Origin: JBBATK01 sp044228685
GTDB taxonomy: Bacteria; Bacteroidota; Ignavibacteria; Kapaibacteriales; NICIL-2
DNA: 64,000 nt
Direction: 5' to 3'
Assembly: GCA_044228685.1 (NCBI GenBank)
Contig: JBGAUL010000024.1
Span: 1-64,000, forward strand
Part shown: one piece after another, positions 1-8,471 of the stretch
How positions within the stretch are numbered: the first letter of the stretch is position 1
How the letters are laid out: the number at the start of each line of letters is the position of its first letter
Notes under the pieces: model-generated
What the model was told of the DNA's origin: nothing
Database searches by the model: none
What the model saw: only the letters and a program-made list of their open reading frames with translations
Program-made: the position numbers and the translations under genes

Positions 1-49
1 AGGGATTTGATCTCTCGGGCTTCTTTGTTTTTAGACTATCGTACTCAGT

Positions 50-1282
50 TTAAGCGCTCAATTCAGACTGCAAGTTTGAGTCGAGAACATCGAGGAACTC
101 TTCGGTGTAGAGATAGTGTTCGCCGTGCTTCACGTCGTTACCATAAGCGCACACCGCAAGATCCTTTGTCATCTTACCACTCTCAACTGTTGCAACGCAA
201 ACCTTTTCCAATGCCAGAGCGAACTTCGAGAGAGCATCGTTGTTGTCAAGCTTTGCGCGGAAGTCCAAGCCACGTGTCCAAGCAAAGATGGATGCGATAG
301 GATTGGTTGAGGTTGGCTTACCTTGTTGGTGCATGCGGTAGTGACGAGTAACAGTGCCGTGAGCAGCTTCTGCTTCCATGGTCTTTCCGTCCGGTGTAAC
401 AAGTACCGAAGTCATCAAACCAAGCGAACCAAAACCTTGAGCTACGGTATCGCTTTGAACGTCGCCGTCATAATTCTTACAAGCCCACACAAAATTTCCA
501 TTCCACTTCAGAGCGCTGGCCACCATGTCATCGATAAGACGGTGTTCGTAGGTGATTCCCTTGGCGTCGAATTGTGCTTTGAATTCATTTTGATAGACTT
601 CTTCGAAAATGTCCTTAAAGCGACCATCATAACGCTTGAGGATTGTATTCTTGGTACTGAGGTACAAGGGCCATCCCTTGGCTACTGCTTGATTGCAGCA
701 AGCGCGAGCAAAACCGCGGATTGACTCGTCGGTGTTGTACATAGCAAGTGCAACGCCGTCGCCCTTGAAGTTGAAGACATCGTATGATTGAGGTGCTGAA
801 CCATCATCCGGTGTATAGGTGATAGTCAGCTTACCTTTTCCCTTGGTCAAGAAATCGGTAGCGCGGTATTGATCGCCAAAAGCATGACGTCCGATACAAA
901 TCGGAGCCGTCCAATTCGGCACCAAACGCGGAATGTTATTACAAACGATTGGTTCGCGAAACACGGTACCGTCGAGGATATTACGGATGGTTCCATTTGG
1001 CGACTTCCACATTTGCTTCAAGTTGAATTCCTTCACGCGTGCTTCATCAGGTGTGATTGTAGCGCACTTGATACCAACATGGTGTTCCAAAATTGCTTCA
1101 GCACATTCTACGGTAACCTTGTCGTCAGTTGCATCGCGGTGCTCAATACCTAAATCGTAGTACTTAATATCGATGTCGAGATAGGGTAAAATCAACTTGT
1201 CCTTAATGAATTTCCAGATGATGCGAGTCATCTCGTCACCGTCGAGTTCGACTACCGGATTGGCAACTTTAATCTTGTTCAT
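50..1282 (-). CDS. icd: NADP-dependent isocitrate dehydrogenase
   Basis: This cytoplasmic TCA-cycle enzyme converts isocitrate to 2-oxoglutarate and makes NADPH. The product is 410 residues, the length of the eukaryote-like homodimeric subfamily. Seen in the sequence are the N-terminal VVELDGDEMTRIIW, the substrate loop KSPNGTIRNILDGTVFREP near residue 95, the metal-binding RLIDDMVA segment, and HGTVTRHYR near residue 305, whose Arg-His pair is the usual NADP-specificity signature. The frame stays open for 58 more codons upstream, but that stretch looks like noise; the ATG at 1282 gives the normal N-terminus MNKIKVANP. The gene is divergent from the heme A synthase gene, with about 160 bp between the starts. 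Identity is nearly certain. Confidence 0.95.
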   Translation of the reverse strand: MNKIKVANPVVELDGDEMTRIIWKFIKDKLILPYLDIDIKYYDLGIEHRDATDDKVTVECAEAILEHHVGIKCATITPDEARVKEFNLKQMWKSPNGTIRNILDGTVFREPIVCNNIPRLVPNWTAPICIGRHAFGDQYRATDFLTKGKGKLTITYTPDDGSAPQSYDVFNFKGDGVALAMYNTDESIRGFARACCNQAVAKGWPLYLSTKNTILKRYDGRFKDIFEEVYQNEFKAQFDAKGITYEHRLIDDMVASALKWNGNFVWACKNYDGDVQSDTVAQGFGSLGLMTSVLVTPDGKTMEAEAAHGTVTRHYRMHQQGKPTSTNPIASIFAWTRGLDFRAKLDNNDALSKFALALEKVCVATVESGKMTKDLAVCAYGNDVKHGEHYLYTEEFLDVLDSNLQSELSA

Positions 1283-1444
1283 GATACCAAACAGAATGTG
1301 GAGAATGCTAATAGATTGGCAAAGATAAGGCTTGCAGAGATGAAACGGAGTGAAGTGACGATGACTGACCGGTGAGTTCTCCATAAATGCTCCCACACAG
1401 AGTGTCTCAAACCAGTATTTTTGCAGCATCACTGACGCACAACC

Positions 1445-2431
1445 ATGGAATCCCACGCCATAACATTTCGCCGTATTGCAATCATCACCATTTGTGCTGT
1501 TTATCTCCTCATAGCCGTAGGCAGCATTGTCCGAGTAACGGGAGCCGGGATGGGTTGTCCGGATTGGCCTACGTGTTTTGGTCGACTGGTACCGCCAACC
1601 GATGTCTCACAGCTTCCGCCGGACTATAAGACCCGCTTTGCTATACAAGGCAAAGAAATCGCGGACTTCAATGTGGTGCATACGTGGACAGAGTACACGA
1701 ATCGATTGATTGGTGTGGCAATCGGACTACTGATTTTCCTCACGACCGTCGTTTCCATTCGCTACTGGCAGAAGGACAAGGTCATAACCGTCACATCCGT
1801 TGCCGCATTCCTCTTGGTATTGTTTGAAGGCTGGCTTGGCGCTAAAGTCGTGGAGCACAACCTGCGTCCGCTTACTGTCACGCTTCACTTCATTTTGTCG
1901 CTGTTTATCGTGTGGTTACTAACCACCGCCATTGTGCGTTCGCATGTGGAGCTCTGGCGAGACGAAGACGTCAAGGCCGATAGCTCTCTTCGAGCGTGGA
2001 TGGTTGGAGCTATGCTTATACTATTAGTTCAAATCATTCTTGGAACGGTGGTTCGTGCCGAAGTTGATAATGTGTCGAAGAGCATGAATTTTCTGCATCG
2101 CGACATTTGGCTGGATACCATCGGCTTCCCCTTCTACATTCATCGTTCCTTTTCAATTCTCGTCCTTGCGATTCAAGCTTTGATGCTGCGCAAGCTCTAT
2201 CTCGCCGCCAGATTCACCAGTGCCATCATCACCTGGATTTTTGTGATCGGTGGTCTGTTCTTTTTAGAGATCATCAGCGGCATCATCATGACCTATTTGC
2301 AGATGCCTATCTTCATTCAGCCGGCGCACGTGGAACTTAGTGCGCTCATCTGTGGTATAGAATTCATGCTAATCCTTCGTCTTGGCCTTTGGCGTTCAAA
2401 GCGCTTGGCTCAGTCCGTGGCAGCGGTGTAA
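1445..2431 (+). CDS. ctaA: Heme A synthase, COX15/CtaA family
   Basis: This inner-membrane enzyme oxidises heme O to heme A for aa3-type cytochrome oxidase. The 328-residue protein has about eight hydrophobic segments. The family signatures are visible: GSIVRVTGAGMGCPDWP near residue 26, then conserved histidines in VVHTWTEYTNRLIG, LTVTLHFILS, FYIHRSFSI and PAHVELSAL, which are the presumed heme ligands. The GCPDWPTCFG motif with two Cys fits the type that has a cysteine pair on the periplasmic loop. It implies an aerobic terminal oxidase elsewhere in the genome. No oxidase or ctaB gene is adjacent. Confidence 0.93.
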   Translation: MESHAITFRRIAIITICAVYLLIAVGSIVRVTGAGMGCPDWPTCFGRLVPPTDVSQLPPDYKTRFAIQGKEIADFNVVHTWTEYTNRLIGVAIGLLIFLTTVVSIRYWQKDKVITVTSVAAFLLVLFEGWLGAKVVEHNLRPLTVTLHFILSLFIVWLLTTAIVRSHVELWRDEDVKADSSLRAWMVGAMLILLVQIILGTVVRAEVDNVSKSMNFLHRDIWLDTIGFPFYIHRSFSILVLAIQALMLRKLYLAARFTSAIITWIFVIGGLFFLEIISGIIMTYLQMPIFIQPAHVELSALICGIEFMLILRLGLWRSKRLAQSVAAV

Positions 2432-2791
2432 TTGAATCTGATATAGATTCTAGAGTAATACAATCGCCCTTAGCCACATATCGGACGCGCAACTATCGCT
2501 TATGGTTGTGAAGGCTTTCAGTGAGAGCCACTTCTCGCTGATTGATTACTCAGCAATTGCCATGTGATGATTCTACAAAGCACCCAAATTCTGTGGGAAT
2601 TCCGTATTCCTACGGAGAATTTGATTGAAGTGAACCTTTATATTAGTTCATCATCACGGACGATGAGCCCACACCAACTGAATTCTCGAGTGGGGATTTA
2701 GAGGGCTTGAAGGATCTCGCAACCCGTCTTTTCAAAGCGAATTGACAGGATTTTCAACCCAAGGTTTCACCATGCAAAGTGAGGATGCTCG
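2432..2791. other. Intergenic region, no gene seen
   Basis: This 360-bp gap lies between ctaA and the OmpA gene. It holds a short hairpin with arms TCCGTA/TACGGA at 2601-2616 and a 6-bp GAATCT/AGATTC inverted repeat just after the ctaA stop. Neither is followed by a T run, so they are not clear terminators. A TTGACA box occurs at 2742-2747, but no good -10 box follows it. No open frame here has a convincing ribosome-binding site. Confidence 0.5.
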
Positions 2792-4450
2792 ATGCGTCTT
2801 ACTCGTTCATTAGTTCTGTGTTTTCTCCTAACTGTGCCCGCATTGATGGCTCAGAATCCGCGCTCAGGATCCGTCATTTTTGGCGGTGGCTTCTCCTATG
2901 GCATAGGTGAATCTCATCCTGAAAACAGAATTCTGACCGGACAATTCCGTGCAGGATTTATGTATGCCTTCACGACAGGCGTGGCTCTGGAATTGGGTGG
3001 CGGATACACAGTATTTGCTTCCGACGCATTGGAGAAGAAGTATGATTACTCCACCGAAGCAATTCCGGTCGATGTACGCTTGAAGCTGTCGCCTTTCCAA
3101 GTTTCTCCGGGAATCAAGCCTTATGTCTACATCGGACTTGGTCGCGTCAGCTATTCCTACAACAAACTCGGCTTAGACCGAGGTGGTTGGAGATCGATCT
3201 TGAATTCAAATCCCAATGCCATTGTCAATGGCGACATCGCCGATTCAACAGGAACCGGCGCATGGTATGCTCCAATGGGAATTGGTATGTACGTTAAGCT
3301 CAGCTCACGTTGGGGTATGGATTTCACCCTCGGTGGATTCCCAACCTTTAACGATGATATGAATCCGCTGCACGACGGTCAGAACGACGGTGCGTGGAGC
3401 GGCGTCATGAGCTTCGTCTACAATTTCAAAGACGACATGACCGATTCCGACAATGACGGATTGACGGATGAAGAAGAAATCAACATTTATCATACCGACC
3501 CATTTAATCCGGATACCGATGGTGACGGATTGAAGGACGGCGAAGAAGTGAAGACGTACAAGACCGATCCGCTTAAAGCCGATTCAGATGGCGATGGATT
3601 GAATGACGGTGAAGAAGTAAAGACATATAAGACAGATCCGCTGAAGTCAGATTCTGACGGCGATGGTATCAGTGATGCGGATGAAGTACGTCTGTACAAA
3701 ACAAATCCGATGAGCGCCGACTCAGACAATGATGGATTGAACGACTCAGATGAAATCAAGACCTACAAGACCAATCCGAATCGTGCTGATAGCGATGGAG
3801 ACGGTTTGCAGGACTCGGATGAAGTCAAGAAGTACAAGACTGATCCATTGAAGGAAGACACCGACAATGACGGATTGACGGACATGGAGGAAACCAAAAC
3901 CTACAAGACCGATCCGCTCAAGGCAGATACAGACGGTGATGACCTTACAGATGGCGAAGAAGTGAAGAAGTACAACACCAATCCTTTGGATCGCGATACC
4001 GATCACGGTTCGGTTCCGGATGGTGAAGAAGTGAAGGTCAAGAAAACCAATCCACTTGATCCACGCGACGACGTTCAAAAGGTCGTACCCAAGATGGACA
4101 TCAGCCGCAGAATCATTTTGGATGGAATCAAATTTGAAAACAACAAGGCCGAGATTCTTCCGATTTCAGAACCGGTACTCGACTCAGCATACAAGACACT
4201 TGTTGATAGTCCTGACATGATCGTCGAAGTTCAAGGTCATGCTTCGAAGTCCAAGAACAAGCGTCGTAAAGAAAAGCAAGAAGTCCAACTCTCGCAACGT
4301 CGTGCCGAAGCAGTCCGTAACTGGCTCATCCGCAAGGGAATTGCTCCGAACCGAATGGTTCCAAAGGGTTATGGAACAAGTCAACCGGCAATTCCGGGTG
4401 ATCCAAAGAATGAAGCCAATCGTCGCATTGAATTCTTGCGAATGAACTAA
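2792..4450 (+). CDS. OmpA-family protein with thrombospondin type 3 repeats
   Basis: This is an outer-membrane protein likely to tether the outer membrane to peptidoglycan. The 552 residues run as follows: signal peptide (1-20, ending PALMAQ), a beta-barrel-like domain (about 25-213) rich in alternating aromatic and glycine segments, nine calcium-binding type 3 repeats (218-424) and a C-terminal OmpA domain (about 430-552). The OmpA part keeps QLSQRRAEAVRNWL, KGYGTSQP and NEANRRIEF. The usual GHTD peptidoglycan motif reads GHAS followed by a lysine-rich insert (KSKNKRRKEKQE). AGTGAGGA upstream of the ATG can serve as ribosome-binding site. A strong terminator follows the gene. Confidence 0.9.
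   Translation: MRLTRSLVLCFLLTVPALMAQNPRSGSVIFGGGFSYGIGESHPENRILTGQFRAGFMYAFTTGVALELGGGYTVFASDALEKKYDYSTEAIPVDVRLKLSPFQVSPGIKPYVYIGLGRVSYSYNKLGLDRGGWRSILNSNPNAIVNGDIADSTGTGAWYAPMGIGMYVKLSSRWGMDFTLGGFPTFNDDMNPLHDGQNDGAWSGVMSFVYNFKDDMTDSDNDGLTDEEEINIYHTDPFNPDTDGDGLKDGEEVKTYKTDPLKADSDGDGLNDGEEVKTYKTDPLKSDSDGDGISDADEVRLYKTNPMSADSDNDGLNDSDEIKTYKTNPNRADSDGDGLQDSDEVKKYKTDPLKEDTDNDGLTDMEETKTYKTDPLKADTDGDDLTDGEEVKKYNTNPLDRDTDHGSVPDGEEVKVKKTNPLDPRDDVQKVVPKMDISRRIILDGIKFENNKAEILPISEPVLDSAYKTLVDSPDMIVEVQGHASKSKNKRRKEKQEVQLSQRRAEAVRNWLIRKGIAPNRMVPKGYGTSQPAIPGDPKNEANRRIEFLRMN
3443..4063 (+). repeat. Nine tandem 69-bp repeats encoding TSP type 3 motifs
   Basis: The repeat unit is 23 codons of the form DxDxDGLxDxEE followed by a VKTYKTDPLKA-like spacer. 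Nine units occur without indels from residue 218 to 424. The last two are degenerate: unit 8 has DGDDLTDGEE and unit 9 has DTDHGSVPDGEE. The acidic loops are known calcium ligands in this family. Confidence 0.92.
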
Positions 4451-4477
4451 GAGTTTTCGTTGTGGTGCAAACCAATA

Positions 4478-4507
4478 GGGTGGACGTTTCGACGTCCACC
4501 CTTTTTT
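4478..4507 (+). terminator. Rho-independent terminator after the OmpA gene
   Basis: A perfect 10-bp stem, GGGTGGACGT/ACGTCCACCC, closes a TTCG loop and is followed by six T. It starts 27 bp after the OmpA stop codon. Confidence 0.95.
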
Positions 4508-4591
4508 ATGTCGCGACGTTGTCAAGGCTACACCGATCAGCTAACTTGCGTGTCTAAAGTGTTTGTTTGAGTCGCAATTCAACAAATCGAT

Positions 4592-5716
4592 ATGAAACTC
4601 CTTCTTCATCTTTCATTGCTGCTTTGCCTTAGTGTGATCACCTTGGCAGATAGTTCAAGAAATTACTATTCGTCAGCGGGTCGTTTTCATATTCGACTCG
4701 CAAGTGCATTTAGCGTGACTCCCGCTATTATGCATGCTGAGAACTACACTTCGACCGATTTTTTTTCGGATGACATTAAGCTACCTGCTGCCAGATTAAA
4801 CGACGTCGACAGTGCCAATGCCAATGCCTTTGACATTAGCACGCCTGAGTATGGTCATGCCATAGTGTTTGCGACATCGTCTCGATTTCCTTCTGCAGAT
4901 GAGATGAGTCAACGTTCGATCCAGCTGCTGATGGAGGCTACTGCAAGGAAAAACGTTCCTTTCACGTCGATCGCCACAACTACACTCATCGATGCTCCCC
5001 TAGGTCTCAACATGGCGCGTGAGTTTAGCGTCATTCATCCTCTTAGTGAGACTGATACCATTTTTCGCGTAGCACTAATCTCGCAGTGCCCAACAAAAAC
5101 AGTCGGCGTAATCATGAGCTCGCATCGTCGCATGGGCTTTGGCACCGAGGGTATGATGCGCTTGATTTTCCTTAGCGTTGCAAATAGCATTAGCATGGAT
5201 CCTGATCCTGAGCTCTGGCAAAAGGTAGAATACCATTTGGGAACGGTGCAATTTTCCAAGCCATGCTCATGGCCCATGCCACTCTTCAAACGTGGTTCTT
5301 TTGCGATGAAGGATGTTCACTTTGACGACAGCGCAACTGTGAAGGAATTGGCAGATTCTTCAACCTCTAATCGTCTCATGGGATTTCAAACTCCAGCTAT
5401 GCAACTGGAGATCATGTCATTTCCGCTTACAAAAACAGATAGCGCAACTCTCAACAAGCAGATATACACTTCCCTGTCTGCAATCGGTTCTGAGTTTGAC
5501 AACGCGGAAATCAACAATCAAGTTTACTGCGGTAATCTTCAGGCCATTTGCTTGGACTACACGAAGAAACGGCGTGGTGATATTGCACACTCTCGTATCT
5601 ATTGTCTGAGCCACAAAGGACGCCTCTATGTCATTCGGATTAATGCATGGGAAAGCTTCTTTGTATCCCAAGCAGATGAGCTGCGCACTTTGGTTGAGTC
5701 ATTTCACTTTCATTAA
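4592..5716 (+). CDS. Secreted protein of unknown function
   Basis: I do not recognise this family. The 374-residue product starts with a clear signal peptide (MKLLLHLSLLLCLSVITLA, cleavage near residue 20), so it is exported to the periplasm or beyond. The mature part begins YYSSAGRFHIRLASAF, which resembles the start of small secreted domains of the PsbP/DUF1795 type. A second similar stretch, LFKRGSFAMKDVHFDD, begins near residue 229 and suggests two related halves. There is no C-terminal T9SS tail. It stands alone behind the OmpA terminator and ends in convergence with the DUF2461 gene. Confidence 0.7.
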   Translation: MKLLLHLSLLLCLSVITLADSSRNYYSSAGRFHIRLASAFSVTPAIMHAENYTSTDFFSDDIKLPAARLNDVDSANANAFDISTPEYGHAIVFATSSRFPSADEMSQRSIQLLMEATARKNVPFTSIATTTLIDAPLGLNMAREFSVIHPLSETDTIFRVALISQCPTKTVGVIMSSHRRMGFGTEGMMRLIFLSVANSISMDPDPELWQKVEYHLGTVQFSKPCSWPMPLFKRGSFAMKDVHFDDSATVKELADSSTSNRLMGFQTPAMQLEIMSFPLTKTDSATLNKQIYTSLSAIGSEFDNAEINNQVYCGNLQAICLDYTKKRRGDIAHSRIYCLSHKGRLYVIRINAWESFFVSQADELRTLVESFHFH

Positions 5717-5749
5717 GCGTTGACCTTGCTCATTCCTATCATGGGATAA

Positions 5750-6442
5750 CTATCGTGTCTTTTTGCTACTCTTTACAGCAGAACTCATCGCATCCCGCAA
5801 AACATTCAGCACCGGAAGTGCACAAAGGAAGTGATGGAATAGCAACTCCACTTGATCTTTGCATGCGATGAAGTCTTTGGACGGCATCTCCGTCATGAAA
5901 TACATCTGCTTATAATACAAGTACGGATTCTCCTGCGCAGCCTCCTTGTACAATGGAGGCAACACCTTATTCTTCTCGCCCAACAACTCCGTAAACACAG
6001 TCTTGAAGTTCTTATCGTTCACCGCTTGATGGATGGCTTTGGGATGTTGCAACTGAAAATTCCGAATCGAAGTCAAGGTTGCCGGATCAATATCATAAGC
6101 ACCGCCACCGACCAACATCTTCTTGCCTTCGATGTGCATGTAAAATCCGGGTTCGCCTTTGCGTCCGCCAGGTCCAACAGCCGCTGCAACGTTGGTCTTG
6201 TATGGCGCTTTGTTCGCTGAGAACCTCACATCGCGATTGATGCGAAAAATCGCATCCTGCGGTCGACACTCAAAGAAGGGATCGACCTGAATCATGCGCT
6301 CAATCAAGGCTTCAACCAAATCGCGGAATGGTTTCTTGACGTTGCTTTCGTACTCGGCGCGATGGGCGTCGAACCACTCTTTGTTGTTGTTCTTGACGAG
6401 TTGATTGAGAAATCGCAGAGTGTCACTTGTGAGGAAATTCAT
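5750..6442 (-). CDS. DUF2461 family protein
   Basis: The 230-residue protein matches the DUF2461 (TIGR02453) family, whose function is unknown. Recognisable segments are the N-terminal FLNQLVKNNNKEWFDAHRAEY, the central IFRINRDVRFSANKAPYKTN with the conserved RDxRFSxxKxPYK pattern, and GFYMHIEGKKMLVGGGAYD. It is predicted to be cytoplasmic. It is divergent from the DUF3052-like gene with 56 bp between them, so the two probably share a promoter region. Confidence 0.88.
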   Translation of the reverse strand: MNFLTSDTLRFLNQLVKNNNKEWFDAHRAEYESNVKKPFRDLVEALIERMIQVDPFFECRPQDAIFRINRDVRFSANKAPYKTNVAAAVGPGGRKGEPGFYMHIEGKKMLVGGGAYDIDPATLTSIRNFQLQHPKAIHQAVNDKNFKTVFTELLGEKNKVLPPLYKEAAQENPYLYYKQMYFMTEMPSKDFIACKDQVELLFHHFLCALPVLNVLRDAMSSAVKSSKKTR

Positions 6443-6498
6443 GATAGCATCCGGTCGTATGTTTGACGCAAATTAGTCACAGAATCTAGCGCAAAGAA

Positions 6499-6942
6499 GT
6501 GGGAAGCACTCCAGCGAAGAAAGCTCAGCAAACAAAGAGTCCGGATCTTGGATCTAACAAAAGGCTGGTTGAAAAACTCGGTATTAAGGCCGGCATGAAA
6601 TGCTGCGTTCTCAATGCGCCTGAGAATCTACCGCAGCTGTTAGGTGATCTGCCTCCACTCGTTGAGATCAGCTCAACAATCGAACTCGCGTCATATTATC
6701 ATGTCTTTGTGAATACTCTCAGCCACTTACAGCGCGATGTTTCGAATATCAATAACGCGATGATGCCGGACTCCATGATTTGGATTTCGTGGTACAAGAA
6801 GAGCGCGAAGTTACCAACCGAGTTGAACGAGAATCTCATTCGCTACTATGTCCTAAGTCTCGGTCTGGTTGATGTAAAAGTGTGTTCTGTAAGCGAGCAA
6901 TGGTCGGCTCTAAAGTGCGTCAGACGCCGAGCTCTTCGATAA
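6499..6942 (+). CDS. DUF3052-like small protein
   Basis: The 147-residue product begins at a GTG codon. Its core, KRLVEKLGIKAGMKCCVLNAPENLPQ, followed by an LP-containing strand and a hydrophobic block resembles the DUF3052 family, in which the segment KLGIKxGM.VxxxNAP is typical. The second half carries MIWISWYKKSAKLPTELNEN and then ends in basic residues. The function is unknown. No signal peptide or membrane segment is seen. The GTG start is chosen because the conserved KLGIK segment lies upstream of the first ATG. Confidence 0.65.
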   Translation: MGSTPAKKAQQTKSPDLGSNKRLVEKLGIKAGMKCCVLNAPENLPQLLGDLPPLVEISSTIELASYYHVFVNTLSHLQRDVSNINNAMMPDSMIWISWYKKSAKLPTELNENLIRYYVLSLGLVDVKVCSVSEQWSALKCVRRRALR

Positions 6943-6974
6943 GCAGGGTTTGCACACAAGTTGACAGTTATCAA

Positions 6975-7835
6975 TCAACTTCTCTGCGTGATCAAAACGC
7001 CGCTCAACACAATCAAGCCTCCAACAATAAACAGTGCAGATGGCAAAGCTCCGGTAATCACGAATGCCATGAGTGTTGTCATTACCGGCTGGAGGTTGTT
7101 GAAGACTGCGACCTTCGCTGTCTCCATTTTGGTTAGCAGGTAATACCACAGCGCAAATCCTGCTCCTGAGGTGACAAAGCCCAAGTACATAAGACCTCCC
7201 CACTGTTCCATATTCAAACTTGCCGGTGCCACGTGCTCAACCGGCAACAATGCAAAGAGTGGAATGTAGATCAGAAATCCTATGCCCATGGATAAGCCTG
7301 TGGAGTAGACTGCGCCATATTTCAAAGCCATTCTGCGACCAAGCACAGTGTACAAGGACCACGATGCACTAGCGCCTAATTCAATACAGTTTCCAAAGAG
7401 TTGTGATGAGTCGAAGTTGAGTTGGTGCTCTGAAAGGATAATGACAACTCCAAGAAAGGCAACGACGATGCCGAGGATTTTCATCGGACGGAGCTTCTCG
7501 CCGTATATCCAGTGAGAGATGAGTGCGACGAAGGCCGGCGACAATGCGTAGGCTAACGAAGCATGAGGTGCAGTTGTGTAGCGCAGTCCCCAAATGAACA
7601 TCAACTGATTCATCGGGATATTAATCAAGCCCAAAAAGACAACCATCCAGAAATCAATGCGCTCAATAGGCTTAAGCATTTTGCGCTTAACGAGCATCCA
7701 GGCTCCGTAGAGCAGGACGGAAAAGAAACCACGATAGAAAACCACTGAGGCCGGATGAACGGTCAGCGTAACGTGTTTTGCAAAAAGATGAGTGCTTGAA
7801 GCAACGAGCTGCTGAAGAAGAAGTATGAAGAGCAT
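6975..7835 (-). CDS. EamA/DMT-family transporter
   Basis: This is a ten-helix inner-membrane permease of the drug/metabolite transporter superfamily; the substrate cannot be read from the sequence. The 286 residues show two EamA halves. The first contains VVFYRGFFSVLLYGAW and MNQLMFIWGLRYTTAPHASL, the second SWSLYTVLGRRMALKYG and GFALWYYLLTKMETAKVAVF. It begins 12 bp after upp, so it is probably the last gene of the tatD-upp-eamA operon. With upp next to it, a nucleobase or metabolite substrate is conceivable but unproven. Confidence 0.88.
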   Translation of the reverse strand: MLFILLLQQLVASSTHLFAKHVTLTVHPASVVFYRGFFSVLLYGAWMLVKRKMLKPIERIDFWMVVFLGLINIPMNQLMFIWGLRYTTAPHASLAYALSPAFVALISHWIYGEKLRPMKILGIVVAFLGVVIILSEHQLNFDSSQLFGNCIELGASASWSLYTVLGRRMALKYGAVYSTGLSMGIGFLIYIPLFALLPVEHVAPASLNMEQWGGLMYLGFVTSGAGFALWYYLLTKMETAKVAVFNNLQPVMTTLMAFVITGALPSALFIVGGLIVLSGVLITQRS

Positions 7836-7847
7836 GCTCGTGAGGTT

Positions 7848-8468
7848 TTAGTCAGTTCCGTGCGCCCGATCCCCGGCATCACCTAAGCCCGGGACGATAT
7901 ACCCAATATCATTCAACTTATCGTCGAGGCCGGCGCACACAAGTGACACGTCTGCATACTGACTCTCGACTGCTTTGATACCTTCCGGCGCGGCTATGAC
8001 ACAGGCTGCATGTAGTCGTTGAGCTCCGCGTTCCTTCAAAATTTTCAGCGCCGCACACATACTTCCACCGGTTGCCAACATGGGATCAAGAACGATGACC
8101 GTTGTTTGCTGGTTGATAGGTGGAATGTTACAGTAGTATTGATGTGGCTCGAGGCTTTGCTCATCACGCTTCAAACCAAGATAGCCAATGCGGGCATTGG
8201 GAATCAGTTGCGTGAATGAGTGCAGGAGTGTGAGACCGGCACGCAAAATCGGGACGAGTATTACATCATCAGCAAGTGTGGATCCAATTGTAGCTTGAAT
8301 TGGAGTTTCAATTGACTTGTCTTGTAAGGGAAGAGAAGTTGTTGATGCAATGCACAAGTGAATCGCAATCTTATCCAGAGCTCGACGGAAATCCTCGTGA
8401 TTCGTTTTCTTATCACGCAGAATCGTTAACTCAACATTCAGAAGTGGATGCGATAAAATCTGATGCAT
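7848..8468 (-). CDS. upp: Uracil phosphoribosyltransferase
   Basis: This pyrimidine-salvage enzyme makes UMP from uracil and PRPP in the cytoplasm. The 206-residue length is normal. The PRPP-binding motif VIVLDPMLATGGSM is clear near residue 125. RAGLTLLHSFTQLIPNARIGYLGLKRDE near residue 76 and the C-terminal YIVPGLGDAGDRAHGT, the uracil-binding hood, are both typical. It starts 3 bp after the stop of the TatD fusion gene, so translation is probably coupled. Confidence 0.96.
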   Translation of the reverse strand: MHQILSHPLLNVELTILRDKKTNHEDFRRALDKIAIHLCIASTTSLPLQDKSIETPIQATIGSTLADDVILVPILRAGLTLLHSFTQLIPNARIGYLGLKRDEQSLEPHQYYCNIPPINQQTTVIVLDPMLATGGSMCAALKILKERGAQRLHAACVIAAPEGIKAVESQYADVSLVCAGLDDKLNDIGYIVPGLGDAGDRAHGTD

Positions 8469-8471
8469 GAA

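Noticed and set aside
3490..4078. Open frames on the minus strand opposite the type 3 repeats
   Set aside because: They are mirror images of the repeated coding sequence, with repetitive translations and no ribosome-binding site.
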